Below, one piece after another: positions 1 to 7,439 of a stretch of 30,693 nucleotides of DNA. This stretch comes from an uncultured Bariatricus sp. (GTDB taxonomy: Bacteria; Bacillota; Clostridia; Lachnospirales; Lachnospiraceae), in NCBI GenBank assembly GCA_934320645.1, contig CAKRFP010000030.1:1-30693 (forward strand), written 5' to 3'. The notes below the pieces were generated by a model. It saw only the letters and a program-made list of their open reading frames with translations, ran no database searches and was not told where the DNA came from. Position 1 is the first letter of the stretch. Every line of letters starts with the position of its first letter. A program made the translations under genes and the position numbers.

Positions 1-149
1 TGCTATGCAATTCCCGCAATTCTCGAACACCATATAAATAATATCTGTTCCTCAACTTCTGATTTAATTATAATTATTTGATAGCAGTTTGTCATTCAAC
101 CAACAGTTTAAAACTCCACAGAAAGAACAAAGAATGTGCGAAGCACATT
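1..149. other. Window edge, mostly non-coding
   Basis: No complete gene is visible. On the minus strand an ATG at 31-33 opens a frame that reads MVFENCGNCIA before leaving the window. It could be the N-terminus of a gene continuing to the left, but there is no convincing ribosome binding site and too little sequence to name it. Confidence 0.25.
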
Positions 150-151
150 CT
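131..151 (-). terminator. Perfect hairpin at the stop codon of the XRE gene
   Basis: AGAATGTGC, a 3-base loop and GCACATTCT form a perfect 9-bp stem. It overlaps the TAG stop of the XRE gene. Read on the minus strand it is followed by a T-rich tract (119-130), so it can act as an intrinsic terminator. It may equally be the outer part of a dispersed palindromic repeat that continues to 250. Confidence 0.5.
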
Positions 152-491
152 AGCGCCTGTGGCGGTCGCTTGCGACATCTTCATTATACGCCGCAGTGCG
201 CATCCTGCCGGAGGCTTTTATTACATAGGAAATGAAATTTCCTATGTAATGAGAAATATCCCCGTCAATGACGAGGATATCTTCAATCGTAGTATGTAAT
301 AATCTACTTAAAATAATGAAATTGTCTATACTGGGTAACGATTTGCCGGAAAGCCATTTATAAATGGCCTGCGGATTTTCAAATCCAAAAGCTCCCTGGA
401 TTTCCCGAATTGTATATCCTTGTTCCAGGAGTAGCTTTCTTATGCGTTCTCCAGTCTTTTTCGGCTGGATTGACAAATACATGGGTTCCAT
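150..491 (-). CDS. Small XRE-family HTH regulator
   Basis: A cytoplasmic DNA-binding protein of 113 residues. The helix-turn-helix lies in roughly the first 75 residues (GERIRKLLLEQGYTIREIQG, then FENPQAIYKWLSGKSLPS), as in lambda-repressor-like XRE proteins. I start it at the ATG at 489-491 because GGAGG lies 8 bases upstream. An in-frame ATG at 506 lacks that spacing. The last 35 or so codons are read through a palindromic repeat cassette (see 220-250), so the original C-terminus has probably been replaced by repeat-derived sequence. No target is evident. It sits downstream of rsfS on the same strand, 107 bases from the rsfS stop. Confidence 0.7.
   Translation of the reverse strand: MEPMYLSIQPKKTGERIRKLLLEQGYTIREIQGAFGFENPQAIYKWLSGKSLPSIDNFIILSRLLHTTIEDILVIDGDISHYIGNFISYVIKASGRMRTAAYNEDVASDRHRR
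220..250. repeat. Perfect 14-bp inverted repeat
   Basis: ATTACATAGGAAAT, a GAA loop and ATTTCCTATGTAAT make a perfect palindrome inside the C-terminal codons of the XRE gene. With the hairpin at 131-151 and the GC-rich stretch between them it looks like a roughly 120-base dispersed repeat unit that contributes coding sequence. Dispersal cannot be confirmed from one window. Confidence 0.6.
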
Positions 492-598
492 ACTTTGTGC
501 CTCCATGATTCAGAATCAAGTTCCCTGATAACTTATATATTATAACACAGAAAGCATCGGATCACCAGTATCAGTTTCTAAAACATCAGAAAATATAT

Positions 599-958
599 TT
601 ACAGATCTTCCGGATCCACCTGTTTGCCATCGCTCCAGATTCTTTCCAGATCGTAGAACAGACGGTTCTCTCTGTCGAATACATGTACGATAATATCACC
701 AAAGTCCATCAGTACCCAGCTTCCAAGGCCATAGCCTTCACGCTGTTTGACTTCGTATCCTGCTTTTCCAAGTGTCTCTTCTACATTGTCAACCAGTGCT
801 CTTACCTGGCTTTCGTTGGTTCCGTTTGCAATGATAAAATAATCTGCAAGCACAGAGATTCCTGCAATGTCAATTACACGGATATCTTCGCCTTTTTTAT
901 CAGCGAGTGCTTCGCAGGCAAGTTTTGCCATCTCTCTTGACTGTTCGATTGTCTGCAT
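599..958 (-). CDS. rsfS: Ribosomal silencing factor RsfS
   Basis: A 119-residue protein of the RsfS/DUF143 (Iojap) family. It binds ribosomal protein L14 on the 50S subunit and blocks subunit joining when nutrients run out. The family core is clear: KGEDIRVIDI, then ADYFIIANGTNESQVRALVD, and the C-terminal SWVLMDFGDIIVHVF. Length is normal. The start codon overlaps the stop of yqeK by one base (TGATG), indicating translational coupling. It is the last gene of the rplU-to-rsfS run. Confidence 0.95.
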   Translation of the reverse strand: MQTIEQSREMAKLACEALADKKGEDIRVIDIAGISVLADYFIIANGTNESQVRALVDNVEETLGKAGYEVKQREGYGLGSWVLMDFGDIIVHVFDRENRLFYDLERIWSDGKQVDPEDL

Positions 959-1560
959 CAGTTTTTGTCCTCCTTTTCGGAATCACTGTTTTTCAGGTTC
1001 TTATAGTATAAAAATGTCTCTTCTGTTGCAGGATCCACCGTTGCACCCTTTTTTTCAAGATACGCAAGGGTATCTTCAAGAATACGGTAAAGACATGCAT
1101 CGATATCTACAAATGCAAGTGCACGTACTTCCGGAAGATTTGGTGCAACATCTCTTCCCGGCTCGATATAATCTGCGATATAAATGATCTTATCAAGCAG
1201 AGACATCTTCGGACGGCCGGTTGTGTGAGACTCGATCGACCGTAAAACCGCCTCATCTTCTATTCCATATTTTTTCCGGGCAAAAAAAGCACCCAGCTTT
1301 GCATGCAAAAGTCCCGGATTCTGGTACTCTGCTTCAGAGATTTCGATATGATTCCTCTCACAGAGTTTGATCTTTTCTTCACTTGGCACACATTTTGCAC
1401 AGTCGTGTAAAAGCCCTGCAATCAGAGCATTCTCCAGATCTGCACCATAACGCATAGCAAGGCAGCCTGCCGTATGCATCACACCGATCGTATGATCATA
1501 ACGGTCTTTATCCAGGTACCGTTTTACTTTTTTCTGCATCTTAAGTATTGTTTCCGTCAT
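958..1560 (-). CDS. yqeK: HD-domain Ap4A hydrolase, YqeK family
   Basis: A metal-dependent HD phosphohydrolase of about 200 residues. The family is known to split diadenosine tetraphosphate symmetrically to ADP and lies next to nadD in most Firmicutes. Visible metal-binding residues are H23 (YDHT), H52-D53 (LLHDCAK) and the downstream ADYIEPGR motif. I prefer the ATG at 1558-1560, which has AGGTGAG just upstream. A GTG two codons earlier (1566) is also possible. It overlaps the end of nadD and the start of rsfS, so the three genes are translationally coupled. Confidence 0.93.
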   Translation of the reverse strand: MTETILKMQKKVKRYLDKDRYDHTIGVMHTAGCLAMRYGADLENALIAGLLHDCAKCVPSEEKIKLCERNHIEISEAEYQNPGLLHAKLGAFFARKKYGIEDEAVLRSIESHTTGRPKMSLLDKIIYIADYIEPGRDVAPNLPEVRALAFVDIDACLYRILEDTLAYLEKKGATVDPATEETFLYYKNLKNSDSEKEDKN

Positions 1561-2173
1561 GTTCACTCACCTGATATAATCTGTTCAAATCTATATAATC
1601 TGCAACCTTTTTCGGAATCGGAAGATCTTCTGTCTCTCCTCCTCGGATCATCTGCCGGATCTCACTGGAAGAAACCGGCATCACAGGGGTACGGAGAAGC
1701 CGGATATCACATGCATACTTTTCTTTCAAATATGTGATCTGACGGCGCATTTCTTTCGGCGCTCCCGCATCATCCCGATATGCTGCCAGGATGACTGCTG
1801 TTTTCAGAAGTCTTTCCGGACATTTCCAGGTTTCCAGATTGAAAAGAGAATCCGCACCGATGATAAAATAAAATTCATCCTGCGGATAAGTCTCTTTAAA
1901 ATACTCCATTGTCTGATAGGAGTATGAAGTTTCCTTTCGATCCATTTCATAGGTACAAAGCCGGAAATACGGGATCTCTTCAATAGCAAGCTGTGTCATC
2001 ACGGCACGCTCATGAAGATCTTTCCGGATCTCTGGATTTGATTTATGGGGCGGATTGCCGTTTGGCATATACCACACTTCATCCAGATGGAACTGCTGGT
2101 ATGCATATTCACCAAGCATCAGATGTCCATTGTGAATGGGGTCAAATGTTCCGCCCATAATACCGATTCTCAT
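1541..2173 (-). CDS. nadD: Nicotinate-nucleotide adenylyltransferase
   Basis: A 210-residue enzyme that transfers AMP from ATP to nicotinate mononucleotide, giving deamido-NAD in NAD synthesis. The nucleotidyltransferase signature GGTFDPIHNGH (7-17) and the second motif SSSEIRQMI near residue 180 are both present. Size is standard. It lies between yhbY and yqeK in the conserved Firmicutes order and overlaps yqeK by about 20 bases. Confidence 0.96.
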   Translation of the reverse strand: MRIGIMGGTFDPIHNGHLMLGEYAYQQFHLDEVWYMPNGNPPHKSNPEIRKDLHERAVMTQLAIEEIPYFRLCTYEMDRKETSYSYQTMEYFKETYPQDEFYFIIGADSLFNLETWKCPERLLKTAVILAAYRDDAGAPKEMRRQITYLKEKYACDIRLLRTPVMPVSSSEIRQMIRGGETEDLPIPKKVADYIDLNRLYQVSEHDGNNT

Positions 2174-2190
2174 AATCTATACTCCACTCA

Positions 2191-2481
2191 TTAAGGGAGA
2201 ACGATTTTCTTCTTGTCGTCTTTTCCCTCTTTATAAAGAACGATTTTTCTTCCGATCACCTGTACCACCTGGGAACGTGTACGCTCTGCAAGAATCTCTG
2301 CCATTCCACGAAGATCATCCCCACAGTTCTGAAGAACGTGAAGCTTGATCAGTTCTCTTGCTTCAAGCGCTTCTGCAACAGCTGCTGTAAGTTCCGGTGT
2401 TACGCTGGATTTACCGATCTGAAGAATCGGATCCATTGTCATCGCAAGGCTCTTTAAATAAGCTCTCTGTTTGGAAGTCAT
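2191..2481 (-). CDS. yhbY: CRM-domain RNA-binding protein YhbY
   Basis: A 96-residue single CRM-domain protein of the YhbY/YqeI family, associated with the 50S ribosomal subunit. Typical features are MTSKQRAYLKSLA at the start, the PILQIGKSSVT loop and QVIGRKIVLYK near the end. The start is the ATG at 2479-2481, preceded by AAGGAGAG. The frame stays open upstream but lacks a ribosome binding site there and would run into obgE. It sits 17 bases from nadD and 31 from obgE, in the same operon. Confidence 0.94.
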   Translation of the reverse strand: MTSKQRAYLKSLAMTMDPILQIGKSSVTPELTAAVAEALEARELIKLHVLQNCGDDLRGMAEILAERTRSQVVQVIGRKIVLYKEGKDDKKKIVLP

Positions 2482-2512
2482 AAAACTCTCCTTTCTTAAA
2501 TTATGTCCTGTT

Positions 2513-3796
2513 CTAACGGTAATATTCAAACTGAAGACCGTACATACGGATAGTATCACCTTCCTGAACACCTGCATTTTCAAGCTGTTCAAGTATACCT
2601 GTTTCTTTCAGGAATTTCTGGAAGAAAGCAAATCCCTTTTCGGAATCCAGATTGGTGTAACCAAGCATCTTTTCGATCTTCGGTCCCTCTACTACAAATA
2701 TATCGTCTTCTTTTTCCACGGTATATGGAAGATCCATGTGGATGATCTCTTCTTCCGGGAAATATTCCTGTTCAAATACGATCGGCTTGTCATCCAGTTT
2801 CTGAAGTTCATTATTTACATAGTAAAGAAGATCAGAAAGTCCTTCTCCGGTCACACCGGAAATCGGGAATACCTTGATTCCTTTTGGTTCGAACTCATCT
2901 CTCAGTCTCTGGATCGGATCTTCATCTTCGGAATAGATAAGGTCAACCTTGTTCGCTGCAATAACCTGCGGACGCATGGAAATATCTTTGTTATAGGCTT
3001 CCAGCTCAGCGTTGATCTTGTAAATGTCTTCAACAGGATCACGTCCTTCGATACCTGCCGCATCCACAACATGGATCATCATCTTTGTACGTTCAATATG
3101 ACGCAAAAATTCATGCCCAAGTCCGACACCTTCTGATGCTCCTTCGATCAGTCCCGGAATATCTGCAATAACAAATCCCTTTGCACCTTCCAAATCTACA
3201 ACTCCAAGGTTCGGGCTGAGTGTTGTGAAATGATAGTTCGCAATCTTCGGCTGCGCATTGGTTACACGGGAAAGGAATGTGGATTTACCAACATTCGGGA
3301 AACCTACAAGCCCAACGTCTGCGATCACCTTAAGCTCCAGATTCACCCAGAGTTCCTGCGCAGGCTTTCCTGGCTGTGCATACTTCGGAACCTGCATGGT
3401 AGAGGTTGCAAAATGCATATTTCCAAGACCGCCCTTACCGCCTTTTAAGATGACCTGACGCTGGTTCTCGCCCGACATATCGGCAATGACTTTATTGGTC
3501 TCTGCTTCACGGATAACTGTCCCTTCAGGAACTTTCAGGATCAGATCCTTTGCATCCTTACCATGGCAGCGCTTTTTGCCGCCTTCCTCTCCGTCCTGTG
3601 CTTTATATTTTGTTTTGTGACGGAAATCTACCAGTGTGTTAAGACCTTTGTCCACTTCAAAGATTACATCACCGCCGCGACCGCCGTCGCCTCCGTCCGG
3701 ACCGCCATTCGGAACGTATAATTCCCTGCGAAAGCTGACGTGACCGTCGCCGCCCTTTCCGGATCGGATATATATTTTTGCTCTGTCTGCAAACAT
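2513..3796 (-). CDS. obgE: GTPase ObgE/CgtA
   Basis: A 427-residue GTPase needed for 50S subunit maturation and linked to ppGpp signalling. It has the glycine-rich Obg fold (1-158), then the G domain with G1 GFPNVGKS (165-172), G3 DIPG (212-215) and G4 NKVD (282-285), then a C-terminal OCT domain (about 350-427) as in Firmicutes. A strong AAGGAGG lies 9 bases before the ATG. A hairpin at 3828-3856 separates it from rpmA, so it may get its message from partial readthrough. Confidence 0.97.
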   Translation of the reverse strand: MFADRAKIYIRSGKGGDGHVSFRRELYVPNGGPDGGDGGRGGDVIFEVDKGLNTLVDFRHKTKYKAQDGEEGGKKRCHGKDAKDLILKVPEGTVIREAETNKVIADMSGENQRQVILKGGKGGLGNMHFATSTMQVPKYAQPGKPAQELWVNLELKVIADVGLVGFPNVGKSTFLSRVTNAQPKIANYHFTTLSPNLGVVDLEGAKGFVIADIPGLIEGASEGVGLGHEFLRHIERTKMMIHVVDAAGIEGRDPVEDIYKINAELEAYNKDISMRPQVIAANKVDLIYSEDEDPIQRLRDEFEPKGIKVFPISGVTGEGLSDLLYYVNNELQKLDDKPIVFEQEYFPEEEIIHMDLPYTVEKEDDIFVVEGPKIEKMLGYTNLDSEKGFAFFQKFLKETGILEQLENAGVQEGDTIRMYGLQFEYYR

Positions 3797-3827
3797 AATA
3801 TGTCCTCCTTATTTATGACTAAAAACA

Positions 3828-3856
3828 AGGCTTCAAACCAAAAAAGTTTGAAGCCT
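3828..3856 (-). terminator. Hairpin between rpmA and obgE
   Basis: AGGCTTCAAAC and GTTTGAAGCCT form a perfect 11-bp stem around a 7-base loop. On the minus strand a TGTTTTT tract follows, so this fits an intrinsic terminator. Because the obgE operon continues downstream it probably attenuates rather than ends transcription. Confidence 0.75.
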
Positions 3857-3869
3857 CTGTTAAATCTGC

Positions 3870-4154
3870 TTATTCAGCTACTGGATAGATAGAAACCTGT
3901 TTCTTATCTCTTCCTTTTCTTTCAAAACGAACAACACCGTCAACCAGTGCAAATAATGTATCGTCACCACCGCGACCTACATTGATTCCTGGATGAATCT
4001 TTGTTCCGCGCTGTCTGTAAAGGATGTTACCAGCTTTTACAAACTGTCCGTCTGCTCTTTTTGCTCCAAGTCTCTTAGATTCAGAGTCACGACCGTTCTT
4101 TGTAGAACCAACTCCCTTTTTATGAGCGAAAAACTGAAGGTTTAATTTCATCAT
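3870..4154 (-). CDS. rpmA: Ribosomal protein L27 with cleavable N-terminus
   Basis: A 94-residue 50S protein near the peptidyl-transferase centre. The N-terminus carries the Firmicutes-type extension LNLQFF followed by AHKKGVGSTKNGRD. In these bacteria the extension is removed after the double Phe by the Prp protease, whose gene lies immediately upstream. The start is the first of two adjacent ATG codons. AGGAGG lies 10 bases before it. Confidence 0.97.
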   Translation of the reverse strand: MMKLNLQFFAHKKGVGSTKNGRDSESKRLGAKRADGQFVKAGNILYRQRGTKIHPGINVGRGGDDTLFALVDGVVRFERKGRDKKQVSIYPVAE

Positions 4155-4159
4155 GGTTG

Positions 4160-4492
4160 TTACACCTCCTCGTATGTCAAATCCATATATTCTCTGTAGT
4201 TCTCATCTTCTGCAATCTCTTCCAGACCGAGAACCATCGCGTCAAGCAAAAGCTTTGCCTCGCGAGTCGGATTACCTTTAAGTCGATAGTCAATGAGTCC
4301 TTTGGATTCATCGGATACAAGGCTTGTACGGTCATCCGCAAATTTCTCAATGGCATTCAAAGTATTGATCGTAAGTACGGAAACAGCTGCGCAGACAATA
4401 TCCTGTCCTTCTTCACTGAATCCTGCATGACCATGTGCTTTGAAACCTACACATTGATGTTTTTCATTTTTATAAATGGTTACTCGTATCAT
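4160..4492 (-). CDS. prp: Ribosomal-processing cysteine protease Prp
   Basis: A 110-residue cysteine protease (YsxB family) that trims the N-terminal extension of L27. The catalytic pair is visible: H22 in GHAGF and C34 in GQDIVCAAVS. It lies between rplU and rpmA, its usual position, 5 bases from rpmA. The matching uncleaved motif on the neighbouring L27 supports the function directly. Confidence 0.95.
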   Translation of the reverse strand: MIRVTIYKNEKHQCVGFKAHGHAGFSEEGQDIVCAAVSVLTINTLNAIEKFADDRTSLVSDESKGLIDYRLKGNPTREAKLLLDAMVLGLEEIAEDENYREYMDLTYEEV

Positions 4493-4507
4493 ATAACCAC
4501 CAGCTTC

Positions 4508-4816
4508 TTACGCGTTGATCTTTTCGATCTTAACTGCTGTATACTGCTGTCTGTGACCATTTTTCTTGTGGTAACCTGTTTTTCTCTTATACTTGTAAAC
4601 GATAACTTTTTTAGCTTTTCCGTCACCAATTACAGATGCTTCAACTGTTGCACCTTCTACTACTGGTGTTCCAACTTTAAGCTCGTCACCACTTACTGCG
4701 AGAACCTGGTCAAAAGTATAAGACTGTCCGGCTTCCACACCAAGCTTTTCTACTTTAATGATATCGCCTTCGGCTACTTTGTACTGTTTACCACCTGTTG
4801 CTATAATTGCGTACAT
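4508..4816 (-). CDS. rplU: Ribosomal protein L21
   Basis: A 102-residue 50S ribosomal protein that binds 23S rRNA. The N-terminus MYAIIATGGKQYKV and the C-terminal YKRKTGYHKKNGHRQ are typical. The start is the ATG at 4814-4816, with AGGAGG 6 bases upstream; an upstream in-frame start would fall inside the leader. It is the first gene of the rplU-prp-rpmA operon. Confidence 0.96.
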   Translation of the reverse strand: MYAIIATGGKQYKVAEGDIIKVEKLGVEAGQSYTFDQVLAVSGDELKVGTPVVEGATVEASVIGDGKAKKVIVYKYKRKTGYHKKNGHRQQYTAVKIEKINA

Positions 4817-4895
4817 ATGGCACCTCCTATTATCATTACTCGCCAACTACGGTGTCTGATCAAATCAGGACTTATAACCTCGTTGTGCGGCATAC
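4817..4895 (-). ncRNA. rplU 5' leader (likely L21 leader)
   Basis: The 5' untranslated region from the predicted transcription start (about 4895) to rplU. Firmicutes rplU messages usually carry a structured L21 leader thought to mediate autoregulation. Here the position and length fit, but I have not verified the conserved secondary structure. Confidence 0.45.
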
Positions 4896-4901
4896 CTCTG
4901 T

Positions 4902-4931
4902 ATTATACAGTGGCATGCCGCACAAAGTCAA
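4902..4931 (-). promoter_or_regulatory. Promoter of the rplU operon
   Basis: A sigma-A promoter: -35 TTGACT (4926-4931), an 18-base spacer and -10 TATAAT (4902-4907). An inverted repeat, TGTGCGGCAT (4914-4923) and ATGCCGCACA (4884-4893), flanks the -10 box, so a dyad-binding regulator or a structured DNA element could act here. Confidence 0.75.
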
Positions 4932-4934
4932 CCC

Positions 4935-5348
4935 CTAATTTGCAATTTTTTTAATTTTTTCGTAACAATATCCGATAATGTCTTTTCTTGTGATGATTCC
5001 TATGAAATTCTCCTGGTCATCTATGACCGGAACAAAGTTCTGGTCCATCGCTTTTTCCATCAGATCTTCCATATTAGAATCAGCGCTTACCGGCCGGTAA
5101 TCTGCTCTTCTTGAAATCTTCGTGATCGCAATGTCTTCTGCTCCTTTCAGATTCAGGATGTTCAGCTTCTTAAGCCCCCAGAGCAGATCTCCTTCGGTGA
5201 TCGTGCCGACGTATTTGCCCTCCCGGTTGATCATCGGAATAGAGGAGTATTTATGGTACTCCATGATTTCCATTGCCTGTCTGAGCGTGTGGTAATCATA
5301 TACAAATGCCACTTCTGCTTTTGGCTTCAGGAAAAATAATATGTTCAT
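4935..5348 (-). CDS. Tandem CBS-domain protein
   Basis: A 137-residue cytoplasmic protein made of two CBS motifs (about 12-65 and 75-130; YSSIPMINREGKYVGTITE and NFVPVIDDQENFIGIITRKD). Paired CBS motifs form a Bateman module that binds adenine nucleotides or cyclic di-AMP and usually regulates a partner protein. No catalytic domain is attached. It lies between aspartate kinase and the rplU promoter. The ligand and partner cannot be read from the sequence. Confidence 0.88.
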   Translation of the reverse strand: MNILFFLKPKAEVAFVYDYHTLRQAMEIMEYHKYSSIPMINREGKYVGTITEGDLLWGLKKLNILNLKGAEDIAITKISRRADYRPVSADSNMEDLMEKAMDQNFVPVIDDQENFIGIITRKDIIGYCYEKIKKIAN

Positions 5349-5437
5349 TTTCGTATCCTCTCTTGTATGAATGTTCTGTACAGGGGAGTTTTCCCCGACA
5401 TCTGTACTATACCATATTTGAGGATCGAATTGAAGAT

Positions 5438-6757
5438 TTACAGCTGAGTATTAACAAAAATATCATAAATTGCCTTGATCGCTGCCTCAAAATCGTGTTC
5501 TCTCACACCGATGATGATGTTCAGCTCACTAGATCCCTGGTCGATCATTTTTACGTTGACATGCGCATGAGCCAGTGCCGAGAAAATTCTTCCGGCAGTA
5601 CCGCGTGTCTGGCGCATACCGCGTCCTACGACTGCAACCAGTGCAAGATCAGATTCCAGTTCAATATCATCCGGATTCACGGCACGGTGGATACCTGCAA
5701 GAACCTTCTGCTCATGTTCTTCAAATTCATCCTGATGAACGAAAATGGTCATGGTATCAATTCCTGACGGCATATGTTCGAAAGAAATACCTTCGTCTTC
5801 AAATACACCAAGAACCTTACGTCCAAATCCGACTTCTGAGTTCATCATTGCTTTTTCAATTGTAATAGAAGCAAATCCACGCTTTCCTGCAATACCGGTA
5901 ATTGTATACTTCGGCTTTCTGCAGGTTCCTTCTACGATCAGCGTACCCTTATCTTCCGGTGCGTTTGTATTACGGATGTTGATCGGGATTCCTTCTTTAC
6001 GAACCGGGAAGATTGCATCTTCATGCAATACGCTGGCACCCATATAAGAAAGCTCACGCAGCTCTTTATAAGTAATTGCTTCGATTCCTTTTGGGTTTTT
6101 GATGATACGTGGATCTGCAATGAGGAATCCGGATACGTCCGTCCAGTTCTCATACATATCAGCATGTACAGCCCTTGCAACGATCGATCCTGTTACATCA
6201 GATCCGCCGCGGGAAAATGTCTGGATCGTTCCATCCGGACGTGCTCCGTAAAATCCCGGTATAACAGCACGTTCTATTTTAGCAAGTCTGTCCCCGAGTA
6301 TCTGATTGGTTTCTTCAGAAAGGAAGTTTCCATTTTCATCGAACTTGATCACTTCTGCTGCATCGATAAATTCATATCCAAGATAAGCAGCAATCACACG
6401 ACCGTTTAAATATTCTCCACGGGAAGCAGCATAATCTCTGCCGATCTTCTTTGCAAAATTGTCACGGATTGTAGCAAATTCTTCGTCAAGAGAAAGAGTG
6501 ATCCCAAGCCCTTCAATGATTTCCTGATATCTTTTCTGAATATCAGCAAGTAATTCTATAAATTTCTTTTCTTTTACAGCTGCGCCGTAACAACGATACA
6601 GCATGTCTGTTACCTTGGTGTCATCAGGAAAGCGCTTTCCTGGTGCAGACGGAACAACATATCTTCTTGTTTCGTCTGACAGAACAATCTTTCCTGCCTT
6701 TTTAATCTGTACTGCATCGGCAAGAGAGCTTCCGCCGAATTTCACTACCTTAATCAT
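5438..6757 (-). CDS. lysC: Aspartate kinase
   Basis: A 439-residue enzyme that phosphorylates aspartate, the first step to lysine, threonine, methionine and diaminopimelate. The kinase motif KVVKFGGSS opens the protein. FSRGGSDVTGS and YENWTDVSGFLIADPRI follow, and two C-terminal ACT domains end in MIDQGSSELNIIIGV, giving likely feedback control by an amino acid. I start at the ATG at 6755-6757 because GGAGG lies 9 bases upstream. An ATG six codons earlier would overlap that site. Which aspartate kinase class it belongs to is uncertain. Confidence 0.93.
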   Translation of the reverse strand: MIKVVKFGGSSLADAVQIKKAGKIVLSDETRRYVVPSAPGKRFPDDTKVTDMLYRCYGAAVKEKKFIELLADIQKRYQEIIEGLGITLSLDEEFATIRDNFAKKIGRDYAASRGEYLNGRVIAAYLGYEFIDAAEVIKFDENGNFLSEETNQILGDRLAKIERAVIPGFYGARPDGTIQTFSRGGSDVTGSIVARAVHADMYENWTDVSGFLIADPRIIKNPKGIEAITYKELRELSYMGASVLHEDAIFPVRKEGIPINIRNTNAPEDKGTLIVEGTCRKPKYTITGIAGKRGFASITIEKAMMNSEVGFGRKVLGVFEDEGISFEHMPSGIDTMTIFVHQDEFEEHEQKVLAGIHRAVNPDDIELESDLALVAVVGRGMRQTRGTAGRIFSALAHAHVNVKMIDQGSSELNIIIGVREHDFEAAIKAIYDIFVNTQL

Positions 6758-6879
6758 CTGTTGGTATTCCTCCATCTCTCAATCATGTATTCTTGGCTGC
6801 AAGGCAGCTCCTGTATTGCCGAAACATCGGGCAGATGCTCCAACACTTATGTAGTTACTACTTTATTACGCTGACGTGA

Positions 6880-6925
6880 AAAATGCAAGATTTTCTTTTG
6901 TGATCCGCCGAAAATCTTGCATTTT
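6880..6925 (-). terminator. Terminator after ybaK
   Basis: Perfect 15-bp arms AAAATGCAAGATTTT (6880-6894) and AAAATCTTGCATTTT (6911-6925) surround a 16-base loop. Flanking A/T tracts allow it to work on either strand. It ends the minus-strand ybaK message, so lysC probably has its own promoter in 6758-6879, although none is obvious. Confidence 0.8.
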
Positions 6926-6956
6926 GTCTAATAGAATTGCATTTTTTATAAAATTC

Positions 6957-7439
6957 CTATGCATGAATTACATCTGCAAATGTAGCATCTGCTGCTTTCC
7001 TCAAATCCTCCGGTGTAAGTGTCAGCTGTGCACCGATTCTTCCGGCACTCACATAAACCTTTTCAAACTGCTGTGCGCTTGCATCGATCACAGTCGGAAA
7101 ATGTTTTTTCATACCGATGGATGTGCAGCCTCCGCGTACATACCCGGTGAGTGGTGTCAGTTCTTTTAAATGAAGCATCTCAATGGACTTCTCTCCAACC
7201 GCTTTTGCCGCCTTCTTAAAGTCGATCTCCGCTTCGATCGGAAGGACAAATACATAATGCTCTCCGCTTTTTCCTGTTGTGACAATCGTCTTGTAAACCT
7301 GTTCGTGAGGCAGATTCAGCTTGTCTGCGGTTTCGATCCCATCTGTGAATTCATCGCATTCATAGGTCTGATATTCATAAGAAATTTTCATTCTGTCTAA
7401 AATACGCATTGCATTTGTTTTTACTTCTTTTTTACCCAT
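6957..7439 (-). CDS. ybaK: Cys-tRNA(Pro)/Cys-tRNA(Cys) deacylase YbaK
   Basis: A 160-residue editing enzyme that hydrolyses Cys mischarged on tRNA(Pro). Family landmarks are the N-terminal TNAMRILD, KTIVTTGKSGEHYVFVLP, the conserved lysine region KKAAKAVGEKSIEM, and GYVRGGCTSIGMKK. The start is the ATG at 7437-7439, after GGAGG. It overlaps the end of the RNase gene by 8 bases, so the two are coupled. Confidence 0.93.
   Translation of the reverse strand: MGKKEVKTNAMRILDRMKISYEYQTYECDEFTDGIETADKLNLPHEQVYKTIVTTGKSGEHYVFVLPIEAEIDFKKAAKAVGEKSIEMLHLKELTPLTGYVRGGCTSIGMKKHFPTVIDASAQQFEKVYVSAGRIGAQLTLTPEDLRKAADATFADVIHA

Noticed and set aside
2471..3136. Plus-strand open frame of 221 codons inside obgE
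   Set aside because: Antisense shadow of a highly conserved GTPase gene.
4157..4954. Long plus-strand open frame of 265 codons across prp and rplU
   Set aside because: It is antisense to two certain ribosomal-operon genes, is low-complexity in composition and has no ribosome binding site.
6758..6860. Short upstream frame overlapping the aspartate kinase start
   Set aside because: No ribosome binding site and no ATG; a leader peptide is possible but unsupported.
6758..6879. Lysine riboswitch upstream of aspartate kinase
   Set aside because: The leader is only about 120 bases and the conserved L-box sequences are not visible.
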